Below are positions 47,880-61,800 of a DNA stretch of 64,000 bases, piece after piece. Source of the stretch: Prunus persica (lineage: Eukaryota; Streptophyta; Magnoliopsida; Rosales; Rosaceae); the NCBI RefSeq assembly GCF_000346465.2, contig NC_034015.1, positions 21,576,462 through 21,640,461 of the forward strand. The letters are read 5' to 3'. Numbering within the stretch: the first letter of the stretch is position 1; each line of letters opens with the position of its first letter. The translations under genes and the position numbers were made by a program. The notes beneath the pieces are model-generated. The model was not told where the DNA came from. It saw nothing but the letters and a program-made list of their open reading frames with translations, and searched no databases.

Positions 47880-49283
47880 TTCAGAAACTTATCCAACCCT
47901 AGCCGCTATAACTCTTTAAAAAATACTTCCCAAACTTGGAAACCCAAGATGGATCAAAGTATATCCACGTATACAGTCACAGAAGCTTCATAGACTGAAG
48001 AACTCAATCAAAACCTATTAAGCGTCAAGTTTTCAGACCCCAAACGACAATTATGTTTTTTTTGGTTTTCCTCCCTGATCTAGGTATTAATTGAAAAGAT
48101 GTATTTGTTGAGTTTTTGGTGGATCTACATCGTTTTCTTTCCTACTTTTATATTATATTTGATCTAAAAAAGATTATAATAATGGGTTTGCATGTTAAAA
48201 TATTATTGCCCCTTAAAATAATTCAACGTCATAGCCTCACAGCTGGGGTTGGATGTGCCTTGTGAGTGCATGAACGTTGAAAGTCCGTCCGAACCGCGTC
48301 ATTTGGTGCAACTTTTGGATTTGTGATATATTATATATTAATATTTATATATGTATCAGTCCTTATATATGTATCAGTCCTTTGACCATCATTATGTTTT
48401 GTGTGTGTTGTGTGGAAGGATAAACATCATGCAACAAATGGCGGTGAGGCAGTGAGAGCCGTTGATTACTTGATTTTGCGTAAAGATGGATGAGGAAGTC
48501 AATGGCTTGCTGTCAGTGTCACCTGCGCCGACAGAAAAGACCATTTATGAGTTCACTGCGAAACACATGTTCAAGTAATTTGAGGTTTCCTTTGGTTTTG
48601 CTAATAGCTGTGGAACCCATGTTCTTGGCATATTGTGTCGAGTCCAAAATTTCTTCACCTTCAAGATTTTGTTTTGTTTGCTCAAATATAATTGATGACT
48701 TGAGTGGCTTGAGTAGTCATAACACTTGATGCTGACATATGATATGCAAGTATATTCTCAAACACCACTTTATTCATCAAGAAAGTATAACTTGGGATGA
48801 GATTGCTTTTCCATTCATTTATGTGATGTACATACAGGAGTAATCTGTAATAAGAATTCAACTCCTTATTTTGATTCCCATTACGAATTAGTAAACATTG
48901 ATTCCCATTACGGATTAGTAAACATGTTAGCATATTCTCAAACATTAGTTTTCTGTGATCTATGGAGGCCACCAAAACCCTTGCATTAATTAATGCACTG
49001 GCAGATTGTAAACATCATCTCATTGTAGTAAAATGGGAAAAGGGATCCTTAACATTTTGTTTATGAAGTAAAATCTGATATCTATATGCCATTTGTGGGC
49101 AATACAAGTACAACTACATTTGGAAGAGAGAGAGAGAGAGAGAGAGAAAAGAGGGATCATTTTTGCTGTAACAGGGGAAGGAACAATCCAGGCAATTTTG
49201 CTTGGTTGTATGTATAAATACCGCAGAGAAAGACGAATCAGTAGTTGAACTGAACCGAACAACTTGCAATCCGGTTTTACAAA
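47880..49283. other. Intergenic
   Basis: This holds the 5' flank of CBP60 and the 3' flank of the DUF1068 gene. The 79-residue open frame at 48490-48729 shows no family motif. A 23-base unit containing ATTCCCATTACG(A/G)ATTAGTAAACAT occurs twice at 48874-48924. Confidence 0.45.
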
Positions 49284-50899
49284 CTATAGCCCTTCCCAAC
49301 CCATTTGACGGGCTCGTCTTTCCCACAACAAAGTCACCTTTCTCTCCTTGATAAACAATGCCTGAGCACGCTCTCTTGCCTCCTCACAAGTTTCTGTTGC
49401 AGCATTGCACTTTTCTGCTTCTTTCTGGTACTGAGAAGCCACCCTCTTTGCTTCAGCAAATGTGATGTTCATGTGTCGGGTGTGCTCTGCAGCAACAGCC
49501 TCTTGCAACTTCAATTCCTCTGTTAAAAGGTCCACAAACTGCTTCTCCATTTCCTGCTTGAGATCTGGGTCATTACTTCCACAATCTGTTCATCAACAAA
49601 AATAATTACAGACCCATGTACCTATACATAGTTCGCAATAAACAACTGGGGAAGGCATTTCCCAGAAGCAGTGGATGAAAGCTTATAATGGCTATTAAAT
49701 ATTTGTTAACAGGTTCTACTGACCTTGTTGCCAAGCTAATACTAATGAATGTAATAAAGGAAAAGGATAACACAATGAGTTGAACGATAGGATGCATTCT
49801 AACCTGTGACTGAGAGATTGGCCAATCCTGCAAAAGAATAACAAAAACCAAACCATGACATATGTTATTATAGGAGTAAAAATGAACTCTCAGATTACAA
49901 TAATTGAAAGAAGATAGGGAAATCGATAGCAAAATCTCAGATTTTGCATGCAGTTTAACAGCAGCAATAGATTTTCCCAGATTCAATATACACAAATCAA
50001 TACTCATTGCTAGCATATTTGAGAATCATTATATGTTGAAACGAGACTTTCCAGCTCCCAGGAGTAAAATCCGAAACATGGTTAACAATGTCTGAGTGCA
50101 GAACTGGTTTATGTTGCCACAAAATGAGCACATTGTGGATTCATAAACTCAGATCAGAAAGACTTCATACACCCCATAGCAATTTTAAAGAGTGCACATA
50201 TGATATGCAGGTAGTGCTGTATTTCCTTTCAAGCACCATAGGATAACAGAATAAAGACACAGTATAACAGTGCACGTAAAGACAAAACAAGGCAAGATCT
50301 CAACTTTACTCAAAACTCAATCAAACAAGAATTACCCAACAAAAGAGAACAGCTCGGGAAAAAAACAATAACACCAGATCAATGCCACAAACCCATCAAA
50401 AGGGAAATTATAATTTCACTCTATTCAGCTTAAAATCAGACACAATAAGAAAAAAAAAAAAAAAAAGTAAATCTAAACCTGAATTGGGTTCCACTGCCCA
50501 CATATATTCCCAACACATAGGCAGCTCCAAATCAAAAATTAGCAATAAGAAGGATTTAAACCCCAAATTGATGACATGGGTAACCATAAGTTTCATTCCA
50601 ATCAAGAAAAAATCACACTTTCAAAAGAACCCAGAAACGAAACATAAGAAATCAGAAATCAAAGCGACAAGAAACCCATATTGAGAAAGGAGAGGGAGAG
50701 TGATACCAGGAGCAATCTTGAGAAGGGACAAAGGAGGAGGGCAATCACAGTTGCAGGTAGGGCAAGAAGTTTTAGAATCCCCCAACCTTATACTCTTCTT
50801 GAACCTCCAATACAAGGCCGGACCACATACCCCCAATGCTGAAACTACTGCAAACACCACCAAACAACATCTCAAACAAGTAGCAGATCGCCTTGACAT
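49284..50899 (-). CDS. DUF1068-family single-pass membrane protein
   Basis: Exons 50899-50707, 49827-49804 (only 24 bases) and 49585-49284 join to 172 residues. A Cys-containing N-terminus (TCLRCC) leads into one hydrophobic transmembrane helix (about residues 10-31). A Cys-rich luminal-looking patch follows (CPTCNCDCPPP), then a long charged helix likely to form a coiled coil (KQEMEKQFVDLLTEELKL to QALFIKERK). It ends LWERRARQMGW, typical of plant DUF1068 (PF06364) proteins as I recall them. The biochemical function is not established here. The 24-base exon is needed to keep the frame and links APG to LANLSVTD. Confidence 0.8.
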
Positions 50900-52042
50900 C
50901 TCTCTCTCTCTCTCTCTCTCTCTCTATTTGTTTTTCCTTTGTTAGTGTGTCACTGTATTTGGGGAAAGCGAGATCTAACTTGGAATCTATGACTGCTAGT
51001 TTTGTTAAAGCAAAACTGTAATTTGAAGAAGTCAGTGGCTCCCCATTAATGAGCTGTAATCATGAAAAATAATGATACAGTGGCAGAGGTGTTAAGTTTA
51101 GTTTGGTAAAGAACCTCTGTTTTTCACTCTAGTCAAAGCAATTATTACAAGATCTAGTGTAACTGTATGAGTGAACGAAAGCAACACATATTCTTTAACT
51201 TCTTAATTCTTATAAAAAAAAACCTTAGATTTCGTCCAAAATTAAAAAAAAAAACTTAGATAATGCGGGCCTGTTGTAAGCTTTTCCTTTGTGGGCTTTT
51301 AGTCTCTCGGACTTTCATGATGAAAGATTATTTCACCCAGTCCAGAAACCAAACTTGTGTTGAATTGCATGTGTTCAGAACCAGGCCCATGCGTAAGGTT
51401 GAGGTCTTTCCATCCTCCATGGAGAAACGGCAGTGAGTATGGGCCGATCACTAATTACATTTCCTATCGATTGATCTTTTTTTTCTTTCTTTTTTTTTCT
51501 TTTTTTGGGAGATAATTGATCACTTGATCTTATCAGTTACAAGGATACAACGCATGTGTGGTCCATGATTTAAGAAGTGACTGGGGCTCGAGATTTGACG
51601 CCCTTTGTGTCAACCCCACTCCTTTGATTTTGATATTTGATCTACAATTCTTGGTTTCACAAGGCAATGACAATGACAGCTTAATGCTTCTTAGCAAGAT
51701 TGCTTTTCTTTCAAGCTACTACCACAAGTTGCTTTTTCTTCCTCCCCAAGCTTGATGTTGTCTTCAAATCAAAACAGAAATTTCTACCTCCATATTTCCG
51801 GAAGGGGAAAGGGAAAAACAAAACCCGACCGCAATGTGTGGCAAGTTCAACCATTCACGCCCTACACGTGTAAGGCCGAGAAAGCCCCACGTCGCTCATT
51901 TAAGTTTTTGGCCCCAAACAAAAGCCATTAAGCTGGAGCCACCTCCACACCTTATCAACAGGCCACAAACATAATAAAACCCCCAAAAACTCTCCCATTC
52001 TGGTCACTCCACTTTCTCGAAGCCTAGAAACCATAAGAAACA
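50900..52042. other. Intergenic between divergent DUF1068 and TIL genes
   Basis: A (CT)n run at 50900-50925 lies just upstream of the DUF1068 start. No gene is supported. Positions 51830-51895 hold CACGTG-like and CCACGT words upstream of TIL that may be stress-type promoter elements. Confidence 0.45.
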
Positions 52043-52710
52043 ATGGCGAAGAAAACCATGGATGTGGTGAAGGGTCTGGATTTGCAGAGGTACATGGGGC
52101 GCTGGTACGAGATAGCCTCATTTCCGTCAAGGTTTCAGCCCAAGAACGGAGAGAACACGAGGGCTACCTACACTCTGAGAGATGATGGGACTGTGAACGT
52201 GCTCAATGAGACTTGGTCTGATGGAAAAAGAAGCTCCATAGAGGGCACTGCATACAAGGCCGACCCCTCCAGCGAAGAGGCCAAACTCAAAGTGAAATTC
52301 TACGTTCCTCCATTTTTGCCCATCATCCCTGTTGTTGGTGATTACTGGGTTTTGTTTATTGATGAGGATTATCAGTATGCTTTGATTGGCCAGCCTAGCA
52401 GGAATTACCTTTGGGTAATTTTTTTATTTTATTAAAATTACCTTTGGAGATTTGTTGTGCTTTGTCTGTATTTGGATTTAACTTTTCTTCTTTTTGCTTT
52501 TTGGGGGTTGGGGAATTTGATCAGATATTAAGCAGGCAGCCTCGTCTTGATGATGAAATTTACAACCAGCTAGTTCAAAGGGCCAAGGATGAGGAATATG
52601 ATGTTAGCAAACTCCACAAGACACCGCAGAGTGAGACTCCACCGGAAGGAGAAGAAGGCCCCAAAGACACCAAGGGCATCTGGTGGTTCAAATCCCTCCT
52701 GGGAAAGTAG
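52043..52710 (+). CDS. TIL: Temperature-induced lipocalin
   Basis: Exons 52043-52414 and 52525-52710 join to 185 residues, the usual length for plant TIL. The lipocalin motif one is RYMGRWYEIASFP. Motif two appears in GDYWVLFIDEDYQYALIG, and the basic residue of motif three follows in SRQPRLDDEIY. There is no signal peptide, as expected: TIL is attached to the plasma membrane from the cytosol and moves to chloroplasts under stress. The proline-rich turn in VPPFLPIIPVVGDYW is a TIL hallmark thought to insert into membranes. Family knowledge links it to heat, cold and oxidative tolerance by limiting lipid peroxidation. There is one intron, between YLW and ILSR. Confidence 0.95.
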
Positions 52711-53683
52711 ACAGTTTCTGATAGCAATAGCATATTTGGGGTTTGAGGATGTGTAGGTATTTGTAATAAGAAACACTAAAAACCCATTTTGGCAACATCA
52801 GTCAAGACTAGGGGGTGTCGTTTGTTAATTTGTGTATGTTTTAGTAGTTGTTTGTTGTAGAGTCGAGACTGTTTCTGTGTGTATGCGATGAACTCTGAAG
52901 AAGCCAATTAGTATTGAAAAAATTCCTTCTGTTTGGTCCTATGTAATTTGTACCTGTGGATTTTGAATGATATTTTGATGAGATCACTCTTTACTTAAAA
53001 TTTTCTGTCGGTTTGATTTTTATGAGCTTCTGCAAGGTAGGAGGACAAAAAGGAAGGTACATCTCTTGAGAGAGTCGTCTTTTTCCGTTCGTTCTTATCA
53101 ACATTTTATCCGTATGGAGGACCATGTCGACACGTATCTATCTCTGGTCACATGGATATTTGTTCGGTGGAGCCGAGGCCGAGGCAAATCAGGACGATAT
53201 AGAGATTCTGACAGGATCTTAATCACTTGATCACTTGAAATGCGACCAGATCAACATCATAACAGCGCCCTCGTCCTGCAATGGACTTTCAGTCATCCAA
53301 GTAGAACTCATCATCCATAAACATTCTGGACCTTTCACTTATGTGCGATATAACTCAGAATTCTTTTCTATCCTCCAAAATCTGAAAGCAATGACATATA
53401 TATTTTATAAAATTGTAATGAGAATATCACATACACCCAGGCAGATGCGCAAACTCGTGTTTCCAAACAGAAACAATATTTAATGCTATAATAGCAGGAG
53501 ACCTCTATAAATATTTGGTTTCCCTTCTTTGATACCTAGGAAAATGAGGAAAATCCACACAATTCTACCAAGCAAACAATTGACAAATGTTATGAACATA
53601 TTACAATCATCAAATTGTAATCCATCAACTTCAGCACCATATCAAGGGATTGTCATTGCAGGATTGCTACTCGCCTCAGAAGC
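52711..53683. other. Intergenic between converging TIL and YKT6
   Basis: This is the TIL 3' flank and the YKT6 3' UTR side. No gene is supported. Confidence 0.5.
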
Positions 53684-56325
53684 TTACAATATGGTACAAC
53701 ACTGATTGGCCTGTTTTGCCTGCTTGTAGAACATCTGTTTCAAAAACCACCGTCATCATCTTCTCACATTAAAAACAAACTTTAATTCCAAATTTCAAGA
53801 GGCAAATATTGTGGTTTAACATATTTTTGTTTGCATCGGGAATCACAAATCCATAATCTCTTCCTCACCAAATAATTAAAAAGAACAATGGAAAAAAAAA
53901 GGTTGTAATCAGTCATGATATGTGTGTGTTCCACACCCAAGACAGATTGGCAAAAACAAATTATAGTGTGTGTTCCACACCCAAGACAGATTGGCAAAAA
54001 CAAATTATAATACATGAACCTAATCTTCAAACTAAGGCAAAATTAAGTGGGATCTTCCTAGCATCATGTCGTTGGGCAATAATGGTATTTTTCCAATGTT
54101 AAACAACGATGCCTTCCCATGATTGGCAGTGTATCTCAGTGCTATTTAACACCATAATATTTGTGGCAGGCAAAATAACATATTGCATTATCTCACACCT
54201 AGACACACCAAAAAGTTGTGTTCTATCAACTTATCTTGATATTGAAAGATCCCAAAGCCCTTGACATCACATTTCAAATTATAGGTAATTAACATGACAC
54301 GGGCTTACACACATATGAAGATCAAATGTACTATGAGAGAGTGTGCAGTGGCAAATTCATAGTCGTTCACAATAATTGTCTGTACCTGCGATGCTGCACT
54401 AAGATCTGAACTCTTCTCAACTAAACTGTCAAGTCTCTCACCTCGTGCAAGCACACTATCAATGGTCTTATGCTGAACCAAGGAAAGAAACAACAAATAA
54501 GCCGGGTGAGAAATGTAGGAGATGACCAATAAGCAACGGCATATACTGAACAAAGATAAATTTATAACACAAAAGATATCTCCAACTCATTTCAGGAAAA
54601 AAATTTCAGCAGATAAGGCCCATGAGGGTATTCAGTTGAAGATCTTCTTTTGGCCATCACTAAACAAAACAAATATGCCAAGTTGGAGGTTCCACTTAAA
54701 TGCAAAAGAATATTTACAACAAACAAACAGACGTACTGAATCCACCAATAAAAAGTTTATAAAAACAGACACGACAAAAATATGTTGAACAAAATGTAAC
54801 TGAAATAGTGCACTATACTCACAAGGATAATTTTTGTTTCATCTAATTCCCTCTGAATTTTCAACAACTTATCAGCCTCTGCAGGGTCCTGAAAATTGAA
54901 AATAAAGAAAGAAGAAAGCAGCTTCAGTTATAACTCATGAAACTTCATCTGTTTTGTCGATTCAGAAAACATAATCTTGATTAACCATATGTTGCCTTAT
55001 GACTCCAGATAAACAAACGAGGGCAACAACAGATTAACAGACACACCTGGAACTTGGTCAGGGCCTCACCCAAATAGGGCCATGTTTGTGTGCTGTCCTG
55101 TTGTGCAGTCCTCCAAGAATCACCAAATTTTTTCTGATATTCATCTAGCACCTGCCAATCGCAGGAATCAATCAGATATTTGATGAGACAAACATGAAAC
55201 AAGCTTGGAGCACTATATTTAAGGTAGTCCATGAAACCAATTATGCAAAAACCTCAGGCACAACTAATTACAAATCAAAGCCAATTGGATCTCAATTTCT
55301 CACTAGGGTACCACTTAAGCTGAAGCAACTAGCCATCACAAAAATATGGGAAGCAAGGTATGGCAAATGAAGGGATTATTCAAAGTATGAATACACTTAT
55401 GCTCCTAGAAAAGGTACATATTGTGTTACCTGGTTGAGCAAAGAAAATGCACTTCGGACAGGATAGTGGTCATCCATGAAGCCCAGCGCACAAAGACCAT
55501 TGCTGTTGTAAGCATGCACCTTATACTCTATGAAGAAACAACACAAAGAAATTCAGAGTTTATAAAAGCATACTGAAACTCCGACAAAAGATAAACAAGA
55601 AGAACAAGAACTTAAATGAGCGTCTAAGAAACACATTCAAAATTATAACAGTAATAACCCTGAGAGCAAGACAATCTGTGCCCTATGTTTTAGTGACCTT
55701 ATTTACAGAAATTTCTAGTAAAAACGTGCCAACAAGCTCCAATAAACAATTGCATCTGATGCCGAATGAAATTGGGGCAATGCAAATTCAAGCCTCAAAT
55801 TCTATAATCACCACAAAAGTCTACAGAAAACCCGAAATTTGCAATTGCAACAAAATTCTGTAACCCTAAATCCAGGGAAAAAATATACAAACAAACAATA
55901 TCACACAAAGACAAGAGAGTTGAAAACTCCGGAAAACCGAGATCCCAAATCAAACCAGATTAATCAGCTAAGGATTTAAAACGCAAGTTAGAATGATCAG
56001 AGCTTTCATCAAATTGGGAAAAATTATTAATATCGTATATAGCGCATAGAACACCTAAAGAGTTGAAAACAAAAGTGACTGCAAGGGGGATCCGCGAAAA
56101 ATAGGGGACCCGAACCGAAAGAAATAACGGACCTTCATGCTTGACGGACTGACGTTGTCCGGATGGGGTCCGTTTGGCAACGGTGCGACCGACGAAGACG
56201 ATGAACTCCTTGACGCTGGACCTCTGGAAGTAGCCGAAGTGACTGGTATCGGAGGCGTTGGCCAGAATGATCGGGTCGGATTCGTCCGGGTTGCACTTGA
56301 GGACCAGCAAGGCCGTGATCTTCAT
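53684..56325 (-). CDS. YKT6: R-SNARE YKT6
   Basis: Six exons join to exactly 199 residues, the family length: 56325-56133, 55527-55430, 55151-55047, 54888-54823, 54472-54386 and 53734-53684. The N-terminal longin domain (MKITALLVLKCN to about residue 130) is followed by the SNARE helix, whose zero-layer Arg lies in VLARGERLDSL. The last exon (MFYKQAKQANQCCTIL) supplies the CCTIL C-terminus. The upstream Cys of the pair is palmitoylated and the CAAX Cys is prenylated in this family, so the protein cycles between cytosol and Golgi, endosome or vacuole membranes. It is most like Arabidopsis YKT61. The last exon is too short to show as an open frame and was found from the family motif. Confidence 0.95.
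53922..54009. repeat. 44 bp direct duplication
   Basis: Two exact tandem copies of a 44 bp unit starting GTGTGTGTTCCACACCCAAG lie in the last intron of YKT6. Each copy contains GTGTTCCACAC, which is close to self-complementary. Confidence 0.9.
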
Positions 56326-57442
56326 CTTTCTTCTCTGTTTCTCTGATTCTCTGTCCCTCTGTTACTCTGTATAAAAGATCTATTGGGGTTCGGAGGCTTC
56401 TTGTCACAGAGAGTCTGAAGTCTGGTGTTTGATTTGGGGATTCGGATCGTGGAGAGGTGAAGAAAGGGAAAGTAAAGAATTGTGTTCTAGCAAGAAACGG
56501 GTAGGGATCCAGTGCATTTAAAGAATCTTTGGATACGGTGCAATTAGGTCGGCATCGCCGTGCACTTGTATGACTTAATATAAGCCTTATCCTTTTCCTC
56601 AAACAAACCCCTAAATTATTTATTTTTTTAGAAAATATACTTTATTAAAAAAAAATAAACACTATAAGAATGTATAAAAAAAAATTTAAATTTAAATTTA
56701 TAATATGTATGCCTTATACTTTTGCTTTGCTCCCCACACCATGCTCCATATAAAATCCAACTCATTTGGACCGCCTTTAAATCAATTCCTTATTCCCATG
56801 GCCAACAATTTTTAATTCCTTATGCTTTTTAGAAATTTAAATTCCATATGCTTTTATAAAATTTTGAATTCCTTATGCTCATCTAAAGATATATCTCTTT
56901 ATGGTTAACGGGTCTAGTCCATTAAAAATTAGCATTAATTTGCAGACTAGTGATCTTAAATTCAAACCCTTATAAGACCATAGTAGTTTGAGCGAGAATC
57001 CATCTCTCTAACAGCTTAGACTATTACTTTCTCTTTATAAGAAATGCTAATCTTCGTTACATTTTACATTAGAAGTGTATATAATGTATATAGTTATTTA
57101 CAAGTGTGACCGCTTTATCTTGATAGTAATTATAGCCATTTTTAAAATCAATTAAGAGGAATTTAAATCGCAAACCTAGTACAACATTGAAAATATAAGT
57201 AACACTGATACAAGATCAGAAGCACATTGGGCCTAAGAGGGGCACATGCCTCCTCCCAAACCAATTCCCTTGTTTTTCATTTGTTATTTTATATATATAC
57301 TTAATGGAGTCTAGTTACAAAATTGCTCTCAAAACAAGAATCTCATATCCCTCTTTATTCTTTTCTCACTTATTATGGAGAATAATTTTTTTTTAAACTC
57401 TCTTTCATCCCTTAACACGTGTTCTTCTCTCTATCTCTCTCT

Positions 57443-57495
<53 letters not shown>

Positions 57496-58842
57496 TCCTA
57501 TAAATATTATAATGAGTTATTATTGAAATATGAAATGAAACAAACTAATGAAATAGAGTTTTGTGACAAGTTAGACTCCCAAAAAGAAAAAAGATACTTG
57601 ACTTGTCTAAGGTGCCCTACTGTCAACAACTCATGGTTCGCCTGTATATGAAGGTTTAGTACTTGTAGTTAGACAATGACAGTAATCCTGTTAGAGGACT
57701 CAAATTTGAAAAAAAAAATCCCCTTAATTTTGACTTGTGCTCTTATATATTTGTTAATTAAAGGTCCATATTGTTGTTGCTCGCATGATCGATAACACAC
57801 TTGCAAGAAAATGGGATAACATTGTTTTGCTATTTCCAGTCAATAACGCTATGATACGTGTGATAACTTTTTCACATGTCATATCGTTATTCGCCAAAAA
57901 TAGCAAACTAGTGATATCCCGTTACAACCAAGTTTTTTTACACGCGATTGGATAATTGTGAAAGACAGTGTTAGGTGTAACTGGTTATCCTATTGAAGAT
58001 TACTCCCGTTAGATCTTAACCATTATGGCATTATGAATGAATGAATTCAATTTGGTTTTATAACAAACTTCTGAAACAATAGTGAAGCAGCAGTAGAATA
58101 TCTGGAACTGGAATTCATGCAAACCGTGTCTGAAACGCCTAATTATAGAAAAGCGGGGGTTTCAAAAAACCGTTAAGGCTTTTAAGGTTACAGATGCCTG
58201 GTTTCCCGCGAAAGAAATACAAAGCCAACTCCATCAGTCTACAAAAATAGTAAATACAGGAATTGACCCAAAAACTAAAAACGGTTCTCCTTTAATAGTT
58301 ATTCCTGGGCTGCTATTAATGCGAGAAATCTGTGCGGAGTAAATTGGTAAAAAAGGAAAGAAGAGCCCCTGTTGGGCTTAAGGCTTTTGTTGATGCCTTT
58401 GGGGGTAAATTAAATTCATCATCTCACACCTTTTTTTTTTCCCTTTGCCCCCCCCCTACCCCCCCTACCACCACTTCTTTTTCTTCTCCATCACATTCCC
58501 TTGATAGTTTTCAAGAAACTTGACAGGGAGTGCCTGATTCCTCCAGAAGTAAGTTCTTTTGGGTTTCTTCTAATTTTCTCTTCTTTTTTTTCTTCTTTCA
58601 ATGTTGTTTATGTTAAGAAAAGATCATCTGTTTGAGGCAGGCATTCTCTAAACTTTAATTAAGACAATAAATATTTTTTTGTTCTGTTTGATGATATGAA
58701 TTCTCACCTACGAATTCAATTAGGAAAAATGTGAACATATAAACACACATATTCGACAATCTCTTTCTCTCTGTTTTGTTTTTCCTATTATGTTCTGCAT
58801 TTGATAAACTAACTGTTGGAATCTGCAACAGAGTCAGAAGAG
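56326..58842. other. Intergenic between divergent YKT6 and the SHV3-like gene
   Basis: No gene is supported. A (TC)n microsatellite fills 57421-57490. The SHV3-like gene appears to have a 5' leader intron, with donor at 58549 (CAGAA|GTAAGT) and acceptor at 58831, twelve bases before its ATG. Confidence 0.5.
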
Positions 58843-61800
58843 ATGATCAGGTGTTTGCTTTTCATATCCTTGTTGATCCACGCAACTTTAGCAGCGAAAG
58901 CACCAAATGCAGCAGCGGAAGCACCAAATGCAGGACAGAAGGCCCCTGCGGGGTCTCCAACGAAGAAATGGCTGACTTTAAATGGTAATAACACCTTTTT
59001 GTTTACTATTTGGAGCTAACGAATTGGCCATTTCAAAACGAAAACGAAAACAAAATCAATAAAAGAATTCTTCAACCAAAAGTTGATCTACGCTGCAAAA
59101 AAGAAAAAAGAAAAAAGAAAAAAAAGGGCAAGAAATTGGGCTTCTCAGAAGTTTCATTTGAGTGAATAAGGCCAATCTCAAGAAATAATTTGATAACTTG
59201 ATATTAACTGAACCGAATTATGAGAGGAAACAACAAGGTTTCTTCAACATTTGCAGGAATGTCTAAACGTCTTTGACTTCTATGTTAACTATAACTAGTA
59301 TCAAGTCAGTGTAATGACTTTCTGCAACTCATGATTTTACCTGCAGGACAAGAGCCCCTCGTTATAGCTCGTGGCGGGTTTTCGGGACTTTTTCCTGAAT
59401 CCAGCACCTATGCGATTGACATGGCAAAGTCTCAAAGTTTGCCAGGGTACGCTTTCTTCTGCAATCTGCAGTTAACGAAAGATAGCGTTGGAATATGCCT
59501 GTCGAACATTCTGCTTGATAATACAACAACTATATCTATGTTCTACCCTAAAGACCAAAAGACTTACAATGTGAATGGGAAGGATATTCGTGGCTGGTTT
59601 GCTTTGGATTTTACAGCTGATCAGCTGTTAAACAATGTATCACGTAAGTTACTAATCAAGTAGACAACAACATTTATGGGTTAAGGTGACTAGTAATCAT
59701 GCTTCGTTTTCTTGTGTTGTTCAATTCTTTTACAGTGACTCAAAACATTTTTTCCCGACCAAGTTACTTCGATGGTACTCTGCCAATAGCTACTGTTGAG
59801 GATGCTTTAGGAATTAAACCAGACAAATTCTGGCTGAACGTTCCGGTATCTCCGTATCCCTTTCTATACCACCAATGAGTTATTTTTGTAGAGTTGTTCT
59901 TCATCAGTCATAAATCATTTTCATTTTCATAATAAATGGTTTTGGTGTTTGGTTTGCTGTCTGTGGCATACAGTATGATACATTTTATAGCCAACACAAA
60001 ATCAGTATGGCATCATTTGTTGAAAAGGTAATCAGATTTCCGTCTATGAATTATATCTCATCTCCTGAGATTGGTTTCTTGAAAACCGTAAGTGCAAAAG
60101 TGAACAAAGGGAGGACAAAGCTCATCTTCCAGTTCCTAGATCCTGAAGAAACTGAACCCACAACCAAACAAAAGTACAGCGCACTTGTGAAGAATCTTGA
60201 GATGATCAAGTCAGTTGCCGCTGGAATCCTTGTCCCAAAAGAATACATATGGCCGGTCAATAAGAACAACTATTTGGAGGCTGCCACTACACTCGTGACT
60301 GAGGCTCACAAACAAGGGCTAGAAGTACATGCTTCTGGTTTCGCAAATGACATCGTGCTCCCTTATAATTACAGTTTTGATCCAACAGCTGAGTACCTGC
60401 AGTTTGTAGATCAGCCAAACTTTTCTGTTGATGGGGTGCTTACAGATTTCCCTCCTACCGCATCCGAAACCATCGGTGAGATATCAGCCTTTACTTATCT
60501 TTCATTCAATTTAATAGCACCTACTTGACAGACATTCATTTCACAAAACAAATGTTGGATTTCTGCCCCAATTAACCTGCCAATGCTTTCCTGGTGCAGC
60601 ATGCTTTGCACAGAACAATAATAGTACCAAGCCTAAAAAAGGTAAGAATATTCTAGTAACTTTTGTACGCCAACAGTTGTGTTGTGAATCCTGTAATATT
60701 GTTGTTAGGAAGTTTCTTATAGAATTTTTGACTTTGCAGGACTTCCTTTGATCATAACAAGAAATGGAGCAAGTGGGACCTATCCTGGCTGCACAGACCT
60801 TGCTTATAAGCAAGCAGTAGATGATGGGGCTGACATAATAGATTGCTCAGTTCAACTGTCAAGTGATGGAGTTGCCTTCTGCTTAGATACCATAGACCTC
60901 AACTCAGGCACTAATGCATTATCTCAGTTCATGACCAAGAGTGAGACTATCCCTGAACTTCAAGCAGAAGCTGGAGTCTTCTCATTCCAGCTCTCATGGC
61001 ATGAGATTCAGAGCTTGAAACGTAAGCTTCTTTACTTCAAAATCTGATATTGCTAGTAAGTAGCAAGCTTCTGAAAATCCCACCCCATCCCGTTAACGGT
61101 TCATCTTGGCTCTTTTTATTTCAGCTCAAATACAAAGCCCGTACGGAACTAAGGAAAAAGTATATAGAAACCCAGCTAACAAGGACGTGGGTAAACTGGT
61201 GACCCTCTCTGACTTCCTGGAGTTTTCTAAGACAAAGGCAGTTACTGGAATCTTGATAAACATTGAGGCAAGACTTTTAATAGTTTCAGTCATTTTGATT
61301 CTCAAACTCTTCTTATTATATATTCATTTTTGCTGAAAGTTAACGATGTTGTGGGATGAATTGTCAGAATGCTGCGTACCTAGCATCAAAGGCAGGTCTG
61401 GACATTGTGAAAACTGTAACCTCTGCCTTGAGCAATGCCACATTTGACAAGCAATCCACTCAGCAAGTGTTGATCAAATCAGATGACACTTCAGTGCTGT
61501 CCAAGTTCAAAGATGTGAAAACATACAGAAGGGTGCTCAACATTAAGGAGAAAATAAGTGATGCAACCAAGGCATCCGTGGATGAGATCAAGAAGTTTGC
61601 AGACGCAGTAACTGTCACCAAAGATTCCATTGTCAAAATCAGTGATTACTTCATTTCGGGGAAAACGAACGTTGTCAAGGAAATGAAGGCCGCAAACATC
61701 TCAGTGTATGTCCATTGGCTGAAGAATGAGTTCGTCAGTCTCATGTTTGATTATTTCTCCGACCCCATCATAGAGATTGCATCATATGTTCTAGACTACC

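Noticed and set aside
48490..48729. 79-residue Cys-containing open frame
   Set aside because: The cysteines do not form a known zinc motif and there is no supporting context.
56135..56602. 155-residue minus-strand open frame
   Set aside because: It is an out-of-frame shadow of the first YKT6 exon and its leader.
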